Source: Pseudomonas hygromyciniae
GTDB lineage: Bacteria > Pseudomonadota > Gammaproteobacteria > Pseudomonadales > Pseudomonadaceae
Reading direction: 5' to 3'
DNA length: 64,000 nt
NCBI RefSeq assembly: GCF_016925675.1
Contig: NZ_CP070506.1
Coordinates: 4,524,501 to 4,588,500, forward strand
Shown here: positions 20,318 through 29,088 of the stretch, one piece after another
Numbering within the stretch: the stretch's first letter is position 1
Layout of the letters: each line of letters opens with the position of its first letter
The notes under the pieces: model-generated
What the model was told of the DNA's origin: nothing
Seen by the model: only the letters and a program-made list of their open reading frames with translations
Database searches by the model: none
Made by a program: the position numbers and the translations under genes

Positions 20318-21211
20318 CTAATATGGCGCGGGAACATTACCCATTTCCCTGGCCAGTTCCAACCAGGCTCGTGCAGCCGGCGGCAAGTGAGCATTCCGCC
20401 GCCAGGTCAGGGCGATATGCCAGTCGGTCCGGGGCTCATCCAACGCAATCAACGCAATGCCGGCATGCAGGTGTTTGTAGGCCAGCATGCGCGGCAGGAA
20501 GGCGACGCCCAGGCCCGCGCCGACCAGGTCGACGATAAAGTCGATCTGGGCGCTGCGCACAGAAACCTTCGGCGAGACGCCCCGACGCTCGCAGGCGGAA
20601 AGAATGATGCGGTTCAGGGCAAATCCAGCCTCGAAGAGTATGAATGGTGAGTCGGACAAGTCGGAAAAATCCACACTGTTGCGTCCCGCCAATGGATGAC
20701 TGATGGGCAGGACGACCATCAACGGCTCGACGCGCACGTCCTGATACTCGAACTCGCCCTCCACCGGTACCAGTAGCGCGGCAACATCCACTTCCCCCGC
20801 TTGCAGGCACTCACCCAGCTTCTTGCTGCCATGCTCGATCAGCTCGATCTCGATCTGCGGGTAGCGCTGGCGGTATTCGGCAAACATCGCGGCAAATAAC
20901 TCACCACTGCCCACCGGCGGCAGGCCGATGCGCAAGACGCCACGCTTGAGACCCAGCAGGTCATTGATCTCGGCCACCAGGTCGCTGCGCTCGGCGAGCA
21001 GCACCAGGGCGCGGCGGTAGGCAATCTCGCCGGCGGCTGTCAGTTCACTCTTATGGCCGATACGGCTGAACAGCGGCGTACCCAGCTCCTCTTCCAGGGT
21101 CTTGACCGCTTTGCTGACGCTCGATTGCGTGAGCGAAACCATCTCGGCCGCTTGTGAGAAACTGCCTTGGCGCACCACTTCGACAAAGGCTCGCAGCGTT
21201 CGCAGGTTCAT
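20318..21211 (-). CDS. LysR-type regulator, divergent from the lldD-like gene
   Basis: 297 residues with the standard layout: an N-terminal winged helix-turn-helix (about 1-60; FVEVVRQGSFSQAAEMVSLTQ, given here in part as GSFSQAAEMVSLTQ) and a two-lobed effector domain (about 90-290). It is divergently placed 108 bases from the L-lactate dehydrogenase-like gene, which is the classical arrangement for a LysR protein and its target. The inferred role is control of that dehydrogenase in response to a hydroxy acid; the ligand cannot be read from sequence. Confidence 0.92.
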   Translation of the reverse strand: MNLRTLRAFVEVVRQGSFSQAAEMVSLTQSSVSKAVKTLEEELGTPLFSRIGHKSELTAAGEIAYRRALVLLAERSDLVAEINDLLGLKRGVLRIGLPPVGSGELFAAMFAEYRQRYPQIEIELIEHGSKKLGECLQAGEVDVAALLVPVEGEFEYQDVRVEPLMVVLPISHPLAGRNSVDFSDLSDSPFILFEAGFALNRIILSACERRGVSPKVSVRSAQIDFIVDLVGAGLGVAFLPRMLAYKHLHAGIALIALDEPRTDWHIALTWRRNAHLPPAARAWLELAREMGNVPAPY

Positions 21212-21227
21212 GACTATTCCATTTGCG

Positions 21228-21258
21228 ACTTGAATTAAGTTGTAAAAGTTGTTTTTAC
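21228..21258. promoter_or_regulatory. Candidate LysR operator in the divergent gap
   Basis: Two short dyads lie between the LysR gene and lldD: ACTTGAATTAAGT at 21228-21240 and GTAAAAGTTGTTTTTAC at 21242-21258 (6-base perfect arms, 5-base loop). This AT-rich patch is the only one in the 108-base gap, and suits a regulator site shared by both promoters. No experimental consensus is known to me. Confidence 0.35.
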
Positions 21259-21319
21259 CATGAAAAGCCTTTGACTATCCTCCACCCACCGTTTTCCTTA
21301 TTCCGGGGCCTCACTGTTC

Positions 21320-22462
21320 ATGATCATTTCGTCTGCATCGGATTACCGCGAAGCCGCACGCCGCAAACTGCCGCGTTTCCTGTTCGACTACATTGACGGT
21401 GGCGCCTACGCCGAGCACACCCTCAAAGCCAACAGCTCAGACCTGGCAGACATCAGCCTGCGCCAGCGCGTCCTGCGCAACGTCGAGAGCCTGAGCCTGG
21501 AAACCACGCTGTTCGACCAACCGCTGGCGATGCCGGTGGTCATGAGCCCGGTGGGCCTGACCGGCATGTTTGCCCGCCGCGGGGAAGTCCAGGTGGCGAA
21601 CGCGGCGGCCAATAAAGGCATCCCTTTTTGCCTGTCGACCGTTTCGGTGTGCCCGATCGAGGAAGTCGCATCGCAAACCGCGCAATCGATCTGGTTTCAA
21701 CTCTATGTGCTCAAAGACCGCGGCTTCATGAAGAACGCCTTGGAGCGCGCCCAGGCCGCCGGGGTGAAAACCCTGGTGTTCACCGTCGACATGCCAACCC
21801 CCGGCGCCCGCTACCGCGATGCTCACTCAGGGATGTCCGGCCCGTACGCCGCCCAGCGGCGCATGTTGCAGGCCGTGACAAAGCCAGCCTGGGCTTTTGA
21901 TGTGGGACTTATGGGTCGCCCCCACGACCTGGGCAACATCTCCAAATACCTGGGCAAACCGACCCACCTGGAAGACTACATCGGCTGGCTGGCCACCAAC
22001 TTCGACCCTTCCATCAGTTGGAAAGACCTGGAGTGGATACGCGAGTTCTGGAAGGGCCCAATGATCATCAAGGGCATCCTCGACCCACAAGATGCCAAGG
22101 ATGCGGTGAGCTTCGGTGCCGACGGCATCGTCGTGTCCAACCATGGCGGCCGCCAGCTCGATGGCGTGCTCTCCACTGCCAAGGCCTTGCCTGAGATTGC
22201 CCAGGCGGTTGGCAGCGACCTCACCGTGCTGGTGGACTCCGGGGTGCGCTCGGGGCTGGACGTGGTGCGCATGCTCGCCCTGGGTGCCCGAGGCGTGTTG
22301 CTGGGACGAGCGCCCGCCTACGCGTTGGCCGCTGACGGCCAGCGTGGCGTGGAGAATCTGCTGGATATCTTTGCCAAGGAAATGCGCGTGGCCATGACCC
22401 TGACCGGGGTTACGTCGATTGCGCAGATTGATGAGTCAATCCTGGTGCGCGGGCAGATCTGA
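21320..22462 (+). CDS. lldD: FMN-dependent L-lactate dehydrogenase (LldD-like)
   Basis: 380 residues of the alpha-hydroxy-acid oxidase family (TIM barrel, FMN). It oxidises L-lactate to pyruvate and passes electrons to the quinone pool at the inner membrane. The catalytic histidine is residue 275 in [13 protein letters not shown]/substrate segments [18 protein letters not shown] and the C-terminal [18 protein letters not shown] are present. The N-terminus [20 protein letters not shown] is typical of LldD. It is separate from the usual lldP-lldD-dld cluster and sits under a LysR gene, so it may be a second copy with a related substrate such as another 2-hydroxy acid. Confidence 0.88.
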   Translation: MIISSASDYREAARRKLPRFLFDYIDGGAYAEHTLKANSSDLADISLRQRVLRNVESLSLETTLFDQPLAMPVVMSPVGLTGMFARRGEVQVANAAANKGIPFCLSTVSVCPIEEVASQTAQSIWFQLYVLKDRGFMKNALERAQAAGVKTLVFTVDMPTPGARYRDAHSGMSGPYAAQRRMLQAVTKPAWAFDVGLMGRPHDLGNISKYLGKPTHLEDYIGWLATNFDPSISWKDLEWIREFWKGPMIIKGILDPQDAKDAVSFGADGIVVSNHGGRQLDGVLSTAKALPEIAQAVGSDLTVLVDSGVRSGLDVVRMLALGARGVLLGRAPAYALAADGQRGVENLLDIFAKEMRVAMTLTGVTSIAQIDESILVRGQI

Positions 22463-22472
22463 CCCGCCAGGG

Positions 22473-23165
22473 TCAGGCTTCGCTGATCTTGCTGACACTG
22501 GTGATCTGTCCATTCCAGACCATCTCGTAATGGGCGGCCTGGACAATCGACGACACCGGCCTGGGTGTCAGCAAGGCCCAGCAGTGATCGCCCTCTGAGC
22601 GCACCGACAGGTACCGGAGGCCGGGACATCCGGCCTTCTTCAGCGCACCACCCAAGCGTTGGGCGTGGCCGTAGTCGTCAGGGTCGTAGATCGGGTCGCT
22701 TATCGGTACCGACGTCGCATCCTTCATCGAATCGCCGGCAAAACTGCACGACAGTCCGCGAAAGACAAAACGCTCATAATTAAGGCCATGGACCCCGGAC
22801 CAATACTGGTTCTGGTGATGACGCACCTCTGCCAGTGCCGTCTCGATAGTGGCCGCCAGGTACAGCACACCAAAATCACCAGCGCTGAAACGCGATCCAG
22901 CCGGGTTGACGTGGGTGAACGGCGCAATGGCGTAGGAACATCCCACAATCCCGAAGGGGATTTCCCTGCGGGGTATCAGCTCAATCCGGCCGACCTCATT
23001 ACCCAGTCGCGGGTTGGTCAAGGCCTGGATCTGATAGAGCGCGTCGAACTCGTCGGCATCCGCCACATCGTCAAATAACGCAATCGGTGGGAATTTGGAA
23101 TTGACCAGGCGGTAGGCCTGTAACTGTCCCCCGGGCAAATCGCCCAACTGGCTGACCCTCACCAT
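22473..23165 (-). CDS. RES-domain toxin (NAD-degrading family)
   Basis: 230 residues. The RES domain spans about 15-200, with the conserved arginine early (AYRLVN), a glutamate in ALAEVRHH and a serine-containing C-terminal part (LRYLSVRSEGD). Known RES toxins (Xre-RES family) degrade NAD+ by phosphorolysis or hydrolysis. It starts inside the end of the antitoxin-like gene (7-base overlap, 23159-23165), so the two are translated together. The gene is convergent with lldD, 10 bases apart. Catalytic residue assignment is by eye. Confidence 0.88.
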   Translation of the reverse strand: MVRVSQLGDLPGGQLQAYRLVNSKFPPIALFDDVADADEFDALYQIQALTNPRLGNEVGRIELIPRREIPFGIVGCSYAIAPFTHVNPAGSRFSAGDFGVLYLAATIETALAEVRHHQNQYWSGVHGLNYERFVFRGLSCSFAGDSMKDATSVPISDPIYDPDDYGHAQRLGGALKKAGCPGLRYLSVRSEGDHCWALLTPRPVSSIVQAAHYEMVWNGQITSVSKISEA

Positions 23166-23563
23166 TGCGCGCCACGCAGCACATCGATGCGCCGGAAAGT
23201 TTCGTACAGGGAAATCATATCGCCCTGGGCCATGATCTCCAGGGGCGAGCGCCCGTTGAAAAACGCGTTGTCGTTAGCCATCGCCGCAAAGCCGTACACG
23301 TTCTCGGGGTTATCGAACACCATGCGCAGCGTGGCGTGGATATTCAGCACGAAGCTGATGCGCTGCATCTGGTCCGCATCCAGGCTCACGGACCACGCGG
23401 CATCGCGCTGCCGGGCACGGGTGTAGGTGCTGCGCGAGATGCGCAAGATGCGGCAGGCCTGGTCGCTGCTGGCCTGCCACTTCTCCAGGATACCTACGGC
23501 CGCCCGCAGTCCGGCGACACATTGCTCCCGGGTGAAGGGTTGTACTTGAAGGGCTTGGCTCAT
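23159..23563 (-). CDS. Xre/MbcA/ParS-type antitoxin of the RES pair
   Basis: 134 residues from the ATG at 23563 (MSQALQVQPFT), chosen for the GAGGTGG site just upstream; a longer in-frame start at 23641 lacks support. A helix-turn-helix-like region (about 30-65; SSDQACRILRISRSTYTRAR) is followed by a C-terminal toxin-binding domain with the hallmark FFNGRSPLEIMAQGD. It should neutralise the RES protein and repress the operon. Gene order antitoxin-toxin with overlap is the usual one. Confidence 0.87.
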   Translation of the reverse strand: MSQALQVQPFTREQCVAGLRAAVGILEKWQASSDQACRILRISRSTYTRARQRDAAWSVSLDADQMQRISFVLNIHATLRMVFDNPENVYGFAAMANDNAFFNGRSPLEIMAQGDMISLYETFRRIDVLRGAQW

Positions 23564-23773
23564 GATTGCCACCTCAGAATGAATCCACAGACTCAAATAT
23601 AGATAAATAAGATCTGTAGAGCAAATCCGTACACAACCCAATGTCAGCTAATACAACCAAAGGCCCTAGCGCCATGCTTTTCGTTATTTCGAATCGCACT
23701 TTAACCCTCGATGGGTGAGAATGGTTCCCGTCTATTGCCCCCCCCAAAACTACTGTGTATGAGCCCTCAAGAA

Positions 23774-24580
23774 ATGGAATTCAACGCGTGTTCTTCGTCC
23801 CGCTGGCTGCTGGCCATATTCGGTGCAGGCCTGCTGTCACTGTCCGGCTGCCAAAGCCAAACGCCTGAACAAGCAGCAGCCTCGGCGGCGGCACAGGTGC
23901 AACAAAAGGACGAAAAATTCATCACCACGTTCCAAACGATATTGCGCAGCTATGCCCTGGCTGCCAATGAACAGGAACTGACGGGGGTAATGAATATGAT
24001 CCTGACCGTTGACGCGCAGAACCATATAGTGGACTGCTCAGCCAAACGCGGAACCCTGCTACCCAACGAGGGCCAGAACAACCTACGTCAGGCCAAGCTG
24101 GCCAAACTGGTCACCGAACTGTGCTGGACCACCTTGCTTCCCGAGGTCTCGCCCAAGGTCTTCGCCGATGCCAAGGACACCCAAGTGATCATCGCCCCCA
24201 TGGTGTTCACCCCTCTGATTGGGCTTTCAGAAGAACAGCAGCAACTGCAGAGAACCCGAATCGACCTCTATAGGCAGATCCGTTTCTTTCGTGAACAACT
24301 GTTTGCCGGGCATGACATCCAGAGCATTGGCGTCGCCAGCTTCCACTTCATTGCCGATGCACAGGGCAAAGTGAGTGAGTGCATGGTCAACCTCAATCAA
24401 AGCCCGTACCGCTCACAGGGCTTCAAGATAGATAGCGCGTTGCAGCAGCGCCTCGTCACGCAATGCAAACTGCTGGACCTGCGCCAGATGCCAGGTTTTG
24501 CCAACAACCCTAAAGGTCTGCCCATGGGTTATGTACAGGTGGATTACAGCCCTTGGATGAATGGGCGTAAACAGCGTTGA
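23774..24580 (+). CDS. Predicted lipoprotein of unknown function
   Basis: 268 residues from the ATG at 23774, with an N-terminal signal peptide ending in a lipobox (LSLSGC), so probably an envelope lipoprotein. Earlier in-frame ATGs at 23711 and 23759 would place non-signal residues in front of the hydrophobic core; the start is uncertain. After the cysteine there is an Ala/Gln-rich linker (about 25-45), then a soluble domain with paired cysteines (VDCSAKR, VTELCWTT, SECMVN, VTQCKLL). No family recognised. It lies alone between the toxin-antitoxin pair and the tRNA-Lys region. Confidence 0.78.
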   Translation: MEFNACSSSRWLLAIFGAGLLSLSGCQSQTPEQAAASAAAQVQQKDEKFITTFQTILRSYALAANEQELTGVMNMILTVDAQNHIVDCSAKRGTLLPNEGQNNLRQAKLAKLVTELCWTTLLPEVSPKVFADAKDTQVIIAPMVFTPLIGLSEEQQQLQRTRIDLYRQIRFFREQLFAGHDIQSIGVASFHFIADAQGKVSECMVNLNQSPYRSQGFKIDSALQQRLVTQCKLLDLRQMPGFANNPKGLPMGYVQVDYSPWMNGRKQR

Positions 24581-24698
24581 GCAGGGACTGATCCAAAGCT
24601 GAAACGCGAGGCGGCAAGTGCTTTGCGGCAACTTGGCGCTCAGTCAGGAATGACTGGGCGCCACCCACCTGAATCAATGGGCTTTTGCACCAGGCAAA

Positions 24699-24743
24699 AA
24701 AAAACCCGGAAATCCTCACTTACGTGGGCCTTCCGGATTTTCT
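24699..24743 (-). terminator. Terminator after tRNA-Lys
   Basis: On the minus strand the arms CCGGAA and TTCCGG enclose an 18-base loop and are followed by a run of T residues (the A run at about 24698-24705 on the plus strand). It lies 15 to 60 bases beyond the tRNA 3' end. Confidence 0.7.
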
Positions 24744-24756
24744 AAACCGCCAAAAA

Positions 24757-24832
24757 TGGTGGGTCGTGTGGGATTCGAACCTACGACCAATTGGTTAAAA
24801 GCCAACTGCTCTACCAACTGAGCTAACGACCC
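24757..24832 (-). tRNA. tRNA-Lys (TTT anticodon)
   Basis: 76 bases including an encoded CCA. Read on the minus strand it begins GGGTCGTTAGCTCAGTTGGT and has the anticodon loop CTTTTAA (anticodon TTT) and the T-loop GTTCGAATC. All four stems pair. It stands alone, with its own promoter and terminator. Confidence 0.98.
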
Positions 24833-24849
24833 GCTGTGTGGTGGCGCGT

Positions 24850-24877
24850 ATAATACTGATTTCTAAGGATTATTCAA
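24850..24877 (-). promoter_or_regulatory. Promoter of tRNA-Lys
   Basis: On the minus strand TTGAAT (-35) and TATTAT (-10) are separated by 16 bases, about 18 bases before the mature 5' end. The GC-rich run ACGCGCC directly after the -10 box looks like the discriminator of a stringently controlled stable-RNA promoter. Confidence 0.55.
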
Positions 24878-24895
24878 CACCTTATTTTAAATAAA

Positions 24896-25585
24896 TCAGA
24901 AATAACGCGTTGGGTCAGTAATTCCGGCCGCTTGGAAGCCTTCTGCACGCAGTCGGCAGCTGTCACATTTCCTACAAGCACGGCCGTCATTGTCTGCCTG
25001 GTAGCAGGAAACAGTCAGCGAGTAGTCGACACCAAGCCTTACACCCGCTTTGACGATATCCGCCTTGCTCAGGTTTTGCAGTGGTGCCTGGATACGGAAG
25101 CCGCGCCCTTCAACGCCAGCCTTGGTCGCCAGGTTGGCCATGCGCTCGAACGACTCGACGAACTCTGGACGGCAGTCCGGGTAGCCGGAGTAATCCACGG
25201 CGTTGACGCCGATAAAGATGTCGCGGGCGTTGAGCACCTCTGCCCAGCCCAGGGCCAGCGACAGGAACACGGTGTTGCGAGCCGGCACATAGGTGACCGG
25301 GATGCCCTCAGTGGGCGCCTCAGGCACGTCGATGGTGCTATCGGTCAAGGCCGAGCCGCCAATGCCATTGAGGTTCAGGCCAATCACCTTGTGCTCCACC
25401 ACGCCAAGGTCGCGGGCAACACGAGCGGCGGCGTCCAACTCGGCATGGGAGCGCTGACCATAGTCGAAGCTCATGGTGTAGCAGCTGTAACCCTCGGCAC
25501 GCGCCATCGCCACCACGGTGGCGGAGTCGAGGCCGCCAGACAGCAGGATTACGGCACGTTTTTGATCAGTGGTTTGGTCAGTCAT
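24896..25585 (-). CDS. queC: 7-cyano-7-deazaguanine synthase QueC
   Basis: Converts 7-carboxy-7-deazaguanine to preQ0 with ATP and ammonia, in queuosine synthesis. 229 residues from the ATG at 25585 ([12 protein letters not shown]), chosen because AGGA lies 7 bases upstream; the ATG at 25603 would overlap queE by 17 bases. The PP-loop SGGLDSATV is at the N-terminus, and the zinc cysteines are in [17 protein letters not shown] near the C-terminus. It follows queE with one base between, so the two are co-translated. Confidence 0.95.
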   Translation of the reverse strand: MTDQTTDQKRAVILLSGGLDSATVVAMARAEGYSCYTMSFDYGQRSHAELDAAARVARDLGVVEHKVIGLNLNGIGGSALTDSTIDVPEAPTEGIPVTYVPARNTVFLSLALGWAEVLNARDIFIGVNAVDYSGYPDCRPEFVESFERMANLATKAGVEGRGFRIQAPLQNLSKADIVKAGVRLGVDYSLTVSCYQADNDGRACRKCDSCRLRAEGFQAAGITDPTRYF

Positions 25586-25586
25586 T

Positions 25587-26234
25587 TCAGCGTCCTGGCT
25601 CATCGTTCCAAAGGTATTTATGCAGCTGCAATTGCAGGCGCACCGGCAGGTTGTCCGCGACCACCCAATCAGCCAGGTCGCGAGCGTTCAAATCATGGTG
25701 GCTTGGAGAGAACAACACCTCGCCGGCGCGTCGGTCCAAACCGTATTGGATCAGCTTGGAATTGGCCCAGTCATAGTCGTCCCGCGAGCAGATGACGAAC
25801 TTGACCTGGTCGTTGGCGGTGAGCAGCTCGATATTTTCATAGCGATTGCGATGCGCTTCCTTGGAGTCTGGCGTCTTCAGGTCAACCACTCGGCTGACGC
25901 GAGGATCGACTGCGGAAATATCCAGGGCACCGCTGGTTTCAAGGGAAACCTCGTAACCAGCGTCACACAGCTGCTTGAGCAAAGGAATGGCATTGGGCTG
26001 GGCCAGGGGCTCGCCGCCTGTTACACAGACGTAGCGAGGCCTGTAGCCTGCAACCTGCTCTAGGATGTCGTCGAGGGTGCGAATGGTGCCGCCGCTGAAG
26101 GCGTAGGCACTGTCACAGTACTGGCAGCGCAACGGGCAACCGGTCAGGCGCACAAATACAGTGGGCAGGCCGGCAGTGCGCGTTTCACCCTGTAACGAGT
26201 AAAAAACTTCGGTGATGCGTAATGTGTCTTGCAT
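25587..26234 (-). CDS. queE: 7-carboxy-7-deazaguanine synthase QueE
   Basis: Radical SAM enzyme that turns 6-carboxytetrahydropterin into 7-carboxy-7-deazaguanine. 215 residues from the ATG at 26234 ([17 protein letters not shown]); a GTG nine bases further up is possible. The SAM/cluster motif C-x3-C-x2-C is seen as CPLRCQYC near residue 30, and GGEPLAQ follows. It lies upstream of queC and downstream of the tol-pal genes, the usual Pseudomonas order. Confidence 0.95.
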   Translation of the reverse strand: MQDTLRITEVFYSLQGETRTAGLPTVFVRLTGCPLRCQYCDSAYAFSGGTIRTLDDILEQVAGYRPRYVCVTGGEPLAQPNAIPLLKQLCDAGYEVSLETSGALDISAVDPRVSRVVDLKTPDSKEAHRNRYENIELLTANDQVKFVICSRDDYDWANSKLIQYGLDRRAGEVLFSPSHHDLNARDLADWVVADNLPVRLQLQLHKYLWNDEPGR

Positions 26235-26348
26235 AGTCGCCACGGGCGTAACAGCTAAACAGGCTGTCCGCCTCCGTCAGGCACTTTATGGAATCCCGGC
26301 AAAGCGTGAACCCCAAAAAGCGTATTTCATAAAAGGGCGTGGATTCTA

Positions 26349-26379
26349 ACGAAAAAACCCGCGACAGGCGCGGGTTTCT
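26349..26379 (-). terminator. Terminator of the tol-pal-cpoB operon
   Basis: Minus-strand stem AACCCGCG / CGCGGGTT with a short loop, followed by TTTTTT. It is about 20 bases beyond the cpoB stop. Confidence 0.78.
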
Positions 26380-26399
26380 TCCAAGCGGGACAGCAATGC

Positions 26400-27224
26400 T
26401 TACAAGCGTTGCAAGTCGCGCTGAGCCAACTGGGCGGCAGAGGTACCCGGATATTGGGCCACCACTTGCTGCAGAATGCCTTTGACCTTGTCGGTATGAC
26501 CCAGGCGGCGCTCTACATCAGCCAGTTTGTACAGCGAATCAGGCACCTTGGCGTGCTTGGGGTAAAGCTGGCTGACCTTGGCAAACGCCTGGCCTGCACC
26601 CTGCAAATCACCCTTGGCCAAATTGACTTCGCCCAACCAGTACTGGGCATTACCCGCATACTGGCTGTTTGGATAACGACCCAGGAAAGCGGTGAACGCT
26701 TTGCTGGCCTTGTCGAAATCCTTGGCCTTGATCAGGTCGAAGGCTGCGTCGTAATACAGCTTTTCCTTCGCCGGGTCAGCCGGTTCGCTGCTGGCGGCAG
26801 GGGCCTGTGTGGCGCCTGCGGCTGCACCACCGGCGGCGCTTGCGGCGCCACCGGCAGAAGAATTATCAGAAGTAGCGGCTGGTGTAACGCCGGCTCCTAT
26901 ACGTCGGTCAAGATCCTGGTAACGCTCCAGGCCTTCCTGCTTGAGCTGACGCACCTCATTCTGCAGAACTTCAATGGTGCCTTGTTGCTGCGCCAATTGA
27001 TCCTGCATGCGTTGCAGTTGGTTGAACAGTTCGCCCTGTGCCGAAGGAGCGGCCGTGGCCGCTCCCCCCGCATAGGCGCCGTTCGTGCCATAACCTGCAG
27101 GTGGATAGCTGCTCCCACTATTGTTATAGCCAGAGTTGCTATCTTCCACGGGAACCGCAGCCCACACCGCAAGCGGTGCGAGGCTGAGAGCCAATACGGT
27201 TACAACACGACGGCACGTTCGCAT
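26400..27224 (-). CDS. cpoB: Cell division coordinator CpoB (YbgF)
   Basis: Periplasmic protein that links the Tol system with PBP1B-driven peptidoglycan synthesis at division. 274 residues: signal peptide (about 1-23, ending AVWA), a low-complexity Gly/Ser/Tyr stretch, a short coiled coil (about 65-105; LFNQLQRMQDQLAQQQGTIE in part), an Ala-rich linker, then C-terminal TPR repeats (about 155-270; KLYYDAAFDLIKAKDFDKAS in part). Last gene of the operon, 6 bases after pal. Confidence 0.95.
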   Translation of the reverse strand: MRTCRRVVTVLALSLAPLAVWAAVPVEDSNSGYNNSGSSYPPAGYGTNGAYAGGAATAAPSAQGELFNQLQRMQDQLAQQQGTIEVLQNEVRQLKQEGLERYQDLDRRIGAGVTPAATSDNSSAGGAASAAGGAAAGATQAPAASSEPADPAKEKLYYDAAFDLIKAKDFDKASKAFTAFLGRYPNSQYAGNAQYWLGEVNLAKGDLQGAGQAFAKVSQLYPKHAKVPDSLYKLADVERRLGHTDKVKGILQQVVAQYPGTSAAQLAQRDLQRL

Positions 27225-27230
27225 GACGAA

Positions 27231-27731
27231 TTACTTACGCAGTTCGACGCGACGGTTTTGAGCCCAGGATTGCTCGTCGTTGCCGGTAGCAACTGGACGC
27301 TCTTCACCGTAGGAAACCAGTTCCAGCTGAGCTGGGGAAACACCTTGCAGTACCAGGTAGCGCTGAACGGCTTTCGCACGACGCTCGCCCAGTGCCATGT
27401 TGTACTCACGAGTACCACGTTCGTCGGTGTTGCCTTCCAGTACAACGCGAGCGCCGTTACCTTTCAGGTCTTTCGCGTGAACGTCCAGAGCGCGCATGGC
27501 TTCTGGCTTCAGGTCCGAACTGTCGTATTCGAAGTAGAAAGTGGTGATCGCGCGCAGAGCAGCTTCTTCGCTCAGGGAGCCGTCAACTGCACCAGTGTTA
27601 GCGCCGTAACCAGCGTTTGGATCAACAGCTGCGCCTTCACCGGCATTGTCGCCGCCTTTAGACGAGCAACCAACGGCTACGGACAGAGCCAGAGCCAGAG
27701 CAGCAAACTTACCAAACTTCAGCATTTCCAT
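27231..27731 (-). CDS. pal: Peptidoglycan-associated lipoprotein Pal
   Basis: 166 residues. The lipobox ends in VAVGC (cysteine about residue 22), giving an outer-membrane lipoprotein. The OmpA-like domain (about 55-165) binds diaminopimelate; the motif [20 protein letters not shown] is split here as [11 protein letters not shown] and [10 protein letters not shown]. It works with TolB and TolA in outer-membrane constriction. An AGGAGTTTC site precedes the ATG at 27731. Confidence 0.97.
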   Translation of the reverse strand: MEMLKFGKFAALALALSVAVGCSSKGGDNAGEGAAVDPNAGYGANTGAVDGSLSEEAALRAITTFYFEYDSSDLKPEAMRALDVHAKDLKGNGARVVLEGNTDERGTREYNMALGERRAKAVQRYLVLQGVSPAQLELVSYGEERPVATGNDEQSWAQNRRVELRK

Positions 27732-27786
27732 CGTGAAACTCCTAATGAACCCCAGTGTGTTAAGTACTTCTTTTTGTAGCGCCGCG

Positions 27787-29088
27787 TCAGTTCAGGTAAG
27801 GGGACCAGGATGGTTCTCTGACTTCGCCTTGTGCGGTAGGAAGCGGGAGCCTTACGCGTCCATTAATGGACACGAGCATCAAGACTCCCCGGCCCTGCTG
27901 GCGGGTGGCGTAGATTACCATGGTGCCGTTGGGCGCAACAGTAGGCGACTCATCAAGAGTGCTATCTGTGAGGATTTTTACGCTTCCACGCTGCAAATCC
28001 TGGGCCGCGACCTTGAAATTAGTGAAACCATCCTGGCGATGGATCATGACCAGGGTCTTTTCATCAGCCGAAAGCTTCGGATTGGCGTTGTAGTTGCCAA
28101 TAAAGGTCACACGTTCTGCACCACCGCCGCCAACACTGCTCTTATAGATCTGTGGTTTACCGCCACGGTCTGAAGTGAAGTAGATGGTCGAACCATCCTT
28201 GCCCCAGAACGGTTCGGTGTTGATGCCAGGGCCGGAAGTGACACGGGTGATCTGACGCGAACCGAGGTTCATCACGTAGATATCCGGGTTACCGTCCTTG
28301 GACAGCACGAATGCCAGGCGATTGCCATCCGGCGACCAGGCTGGCGCACCGTTCAGGCCTTCGAAGTTGGTGATCTGCTCACGGCGACCGGTGTCGATAT
28401 GCTGGACGAAGATGCGCGGACGCTTCTGTTCAAACGACACATAGGCGATACGCTTGCCATCCGGCGCAAAACGCGGCGACAGGATTGGCTCGCGCGATTG
28501 CAACAGGGTCACTGCACGGGCACCGTCGTAGTCCGAACGTTGCAGGGTGTAGCGAGTGTTGTTCACCGAGAAACGCTCAGCCGTCACGTACAACATACGG
28601 GTAGAGAACGCACCTTTGATACCGACCAGTTTTTCGAACGACTGGTCGGCGATGTAGTGCGCCATGTCCCGCAGCTGATCGACGCTGCCCGACACGCTAC
28701 CGGTCAGCACTTGCTGCTCGGTGGCTACGTTGAACAGGGCATATTGCACCTGCAGGCGACCGCCCGCTGGCACGATGCTACCTACCATCAGGTACTGGGC
28801 GCCCAGGGCTTTCCAGTCACGGTAGATCACTTCGCTGCCTTGGGTCGGCTGGCTGATCATGTTCTGCTTCGGAATAGGCGCGTAGTAACCCGAGTTGCGC
28901 AGGTCATTACCAATGATTTCCGCCATATCGTCCGGCAGCACGCTGCCGCCCTGCCAGCCAAACGGCACAACTGCAATCGGGGTCGCCCGATCACTACCGC
29001 TGGTTACCAGGATGTTCTTTTCATCCGCCGCCGCTATCCCTGCCATACAGCAAATAACGACAAGCATTCCTCGAAGAAGGTTTCTCAC
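27787..29088 (-). CDS. tolB: Tol-Pal system protein TolB
   Basis: Periplasmic beta-propeller protein, 433 residues with an N-terminal signal peptide (about 1-21). The N-terminal domain is followed by propeller repeats with the recurrent pattern [29 protein letters not shown] and EPSWSPYL. It starts with GTG at 29088 and overlaps the end of tolA by four bases (GTGA), showing translational coupling. It binds Pal and the TolA C-terminal domain. Confidence 0.96.
   Translation of the reverse strand: MRNLLRGMLVVICCMAGIAAADEKNILVTSGSDRATPIAVVPFGWQGGSVLPDDMAEIIGNDLRNSGYYAPIPKQNMISQPTQGSEVIYRDWKALGAQYLMVGSIVPAGGRLQVQYALFNVATEQQVLTGSVSGSVDQLRDMAHYIADQSFEKLVGIKGAFSTRMLYVTAERFSVNNTRYTLQRSDYDGARAVTLLQSREPILSPRFAPDGKRIAYVSFEQKRPRIFVQHIDTGRREQITNFEGLNGAPAWSPDGNRLAFVLSKDGNPDIYVMNLGSRQITRVTSGPGINTEPFWGKDGSTIYFTSDRGGKPQIYKSSVGGGGAERVTFIGNYNANPKLSADEKTLVMIHRQDGFTNFKVAAQDLQRGSVKILTDSTLDESPTVAPNGTMVIYATRQQGRGVLMLVSINGRVRLPLPTAQGEVREPSWSPYLN

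Noticed and set aside
26409..27779. Open frame of 456 codons opposite cpoB and pal
   Set aside because: Covers two well-defined genes on the other strand; composition is not protein-like.
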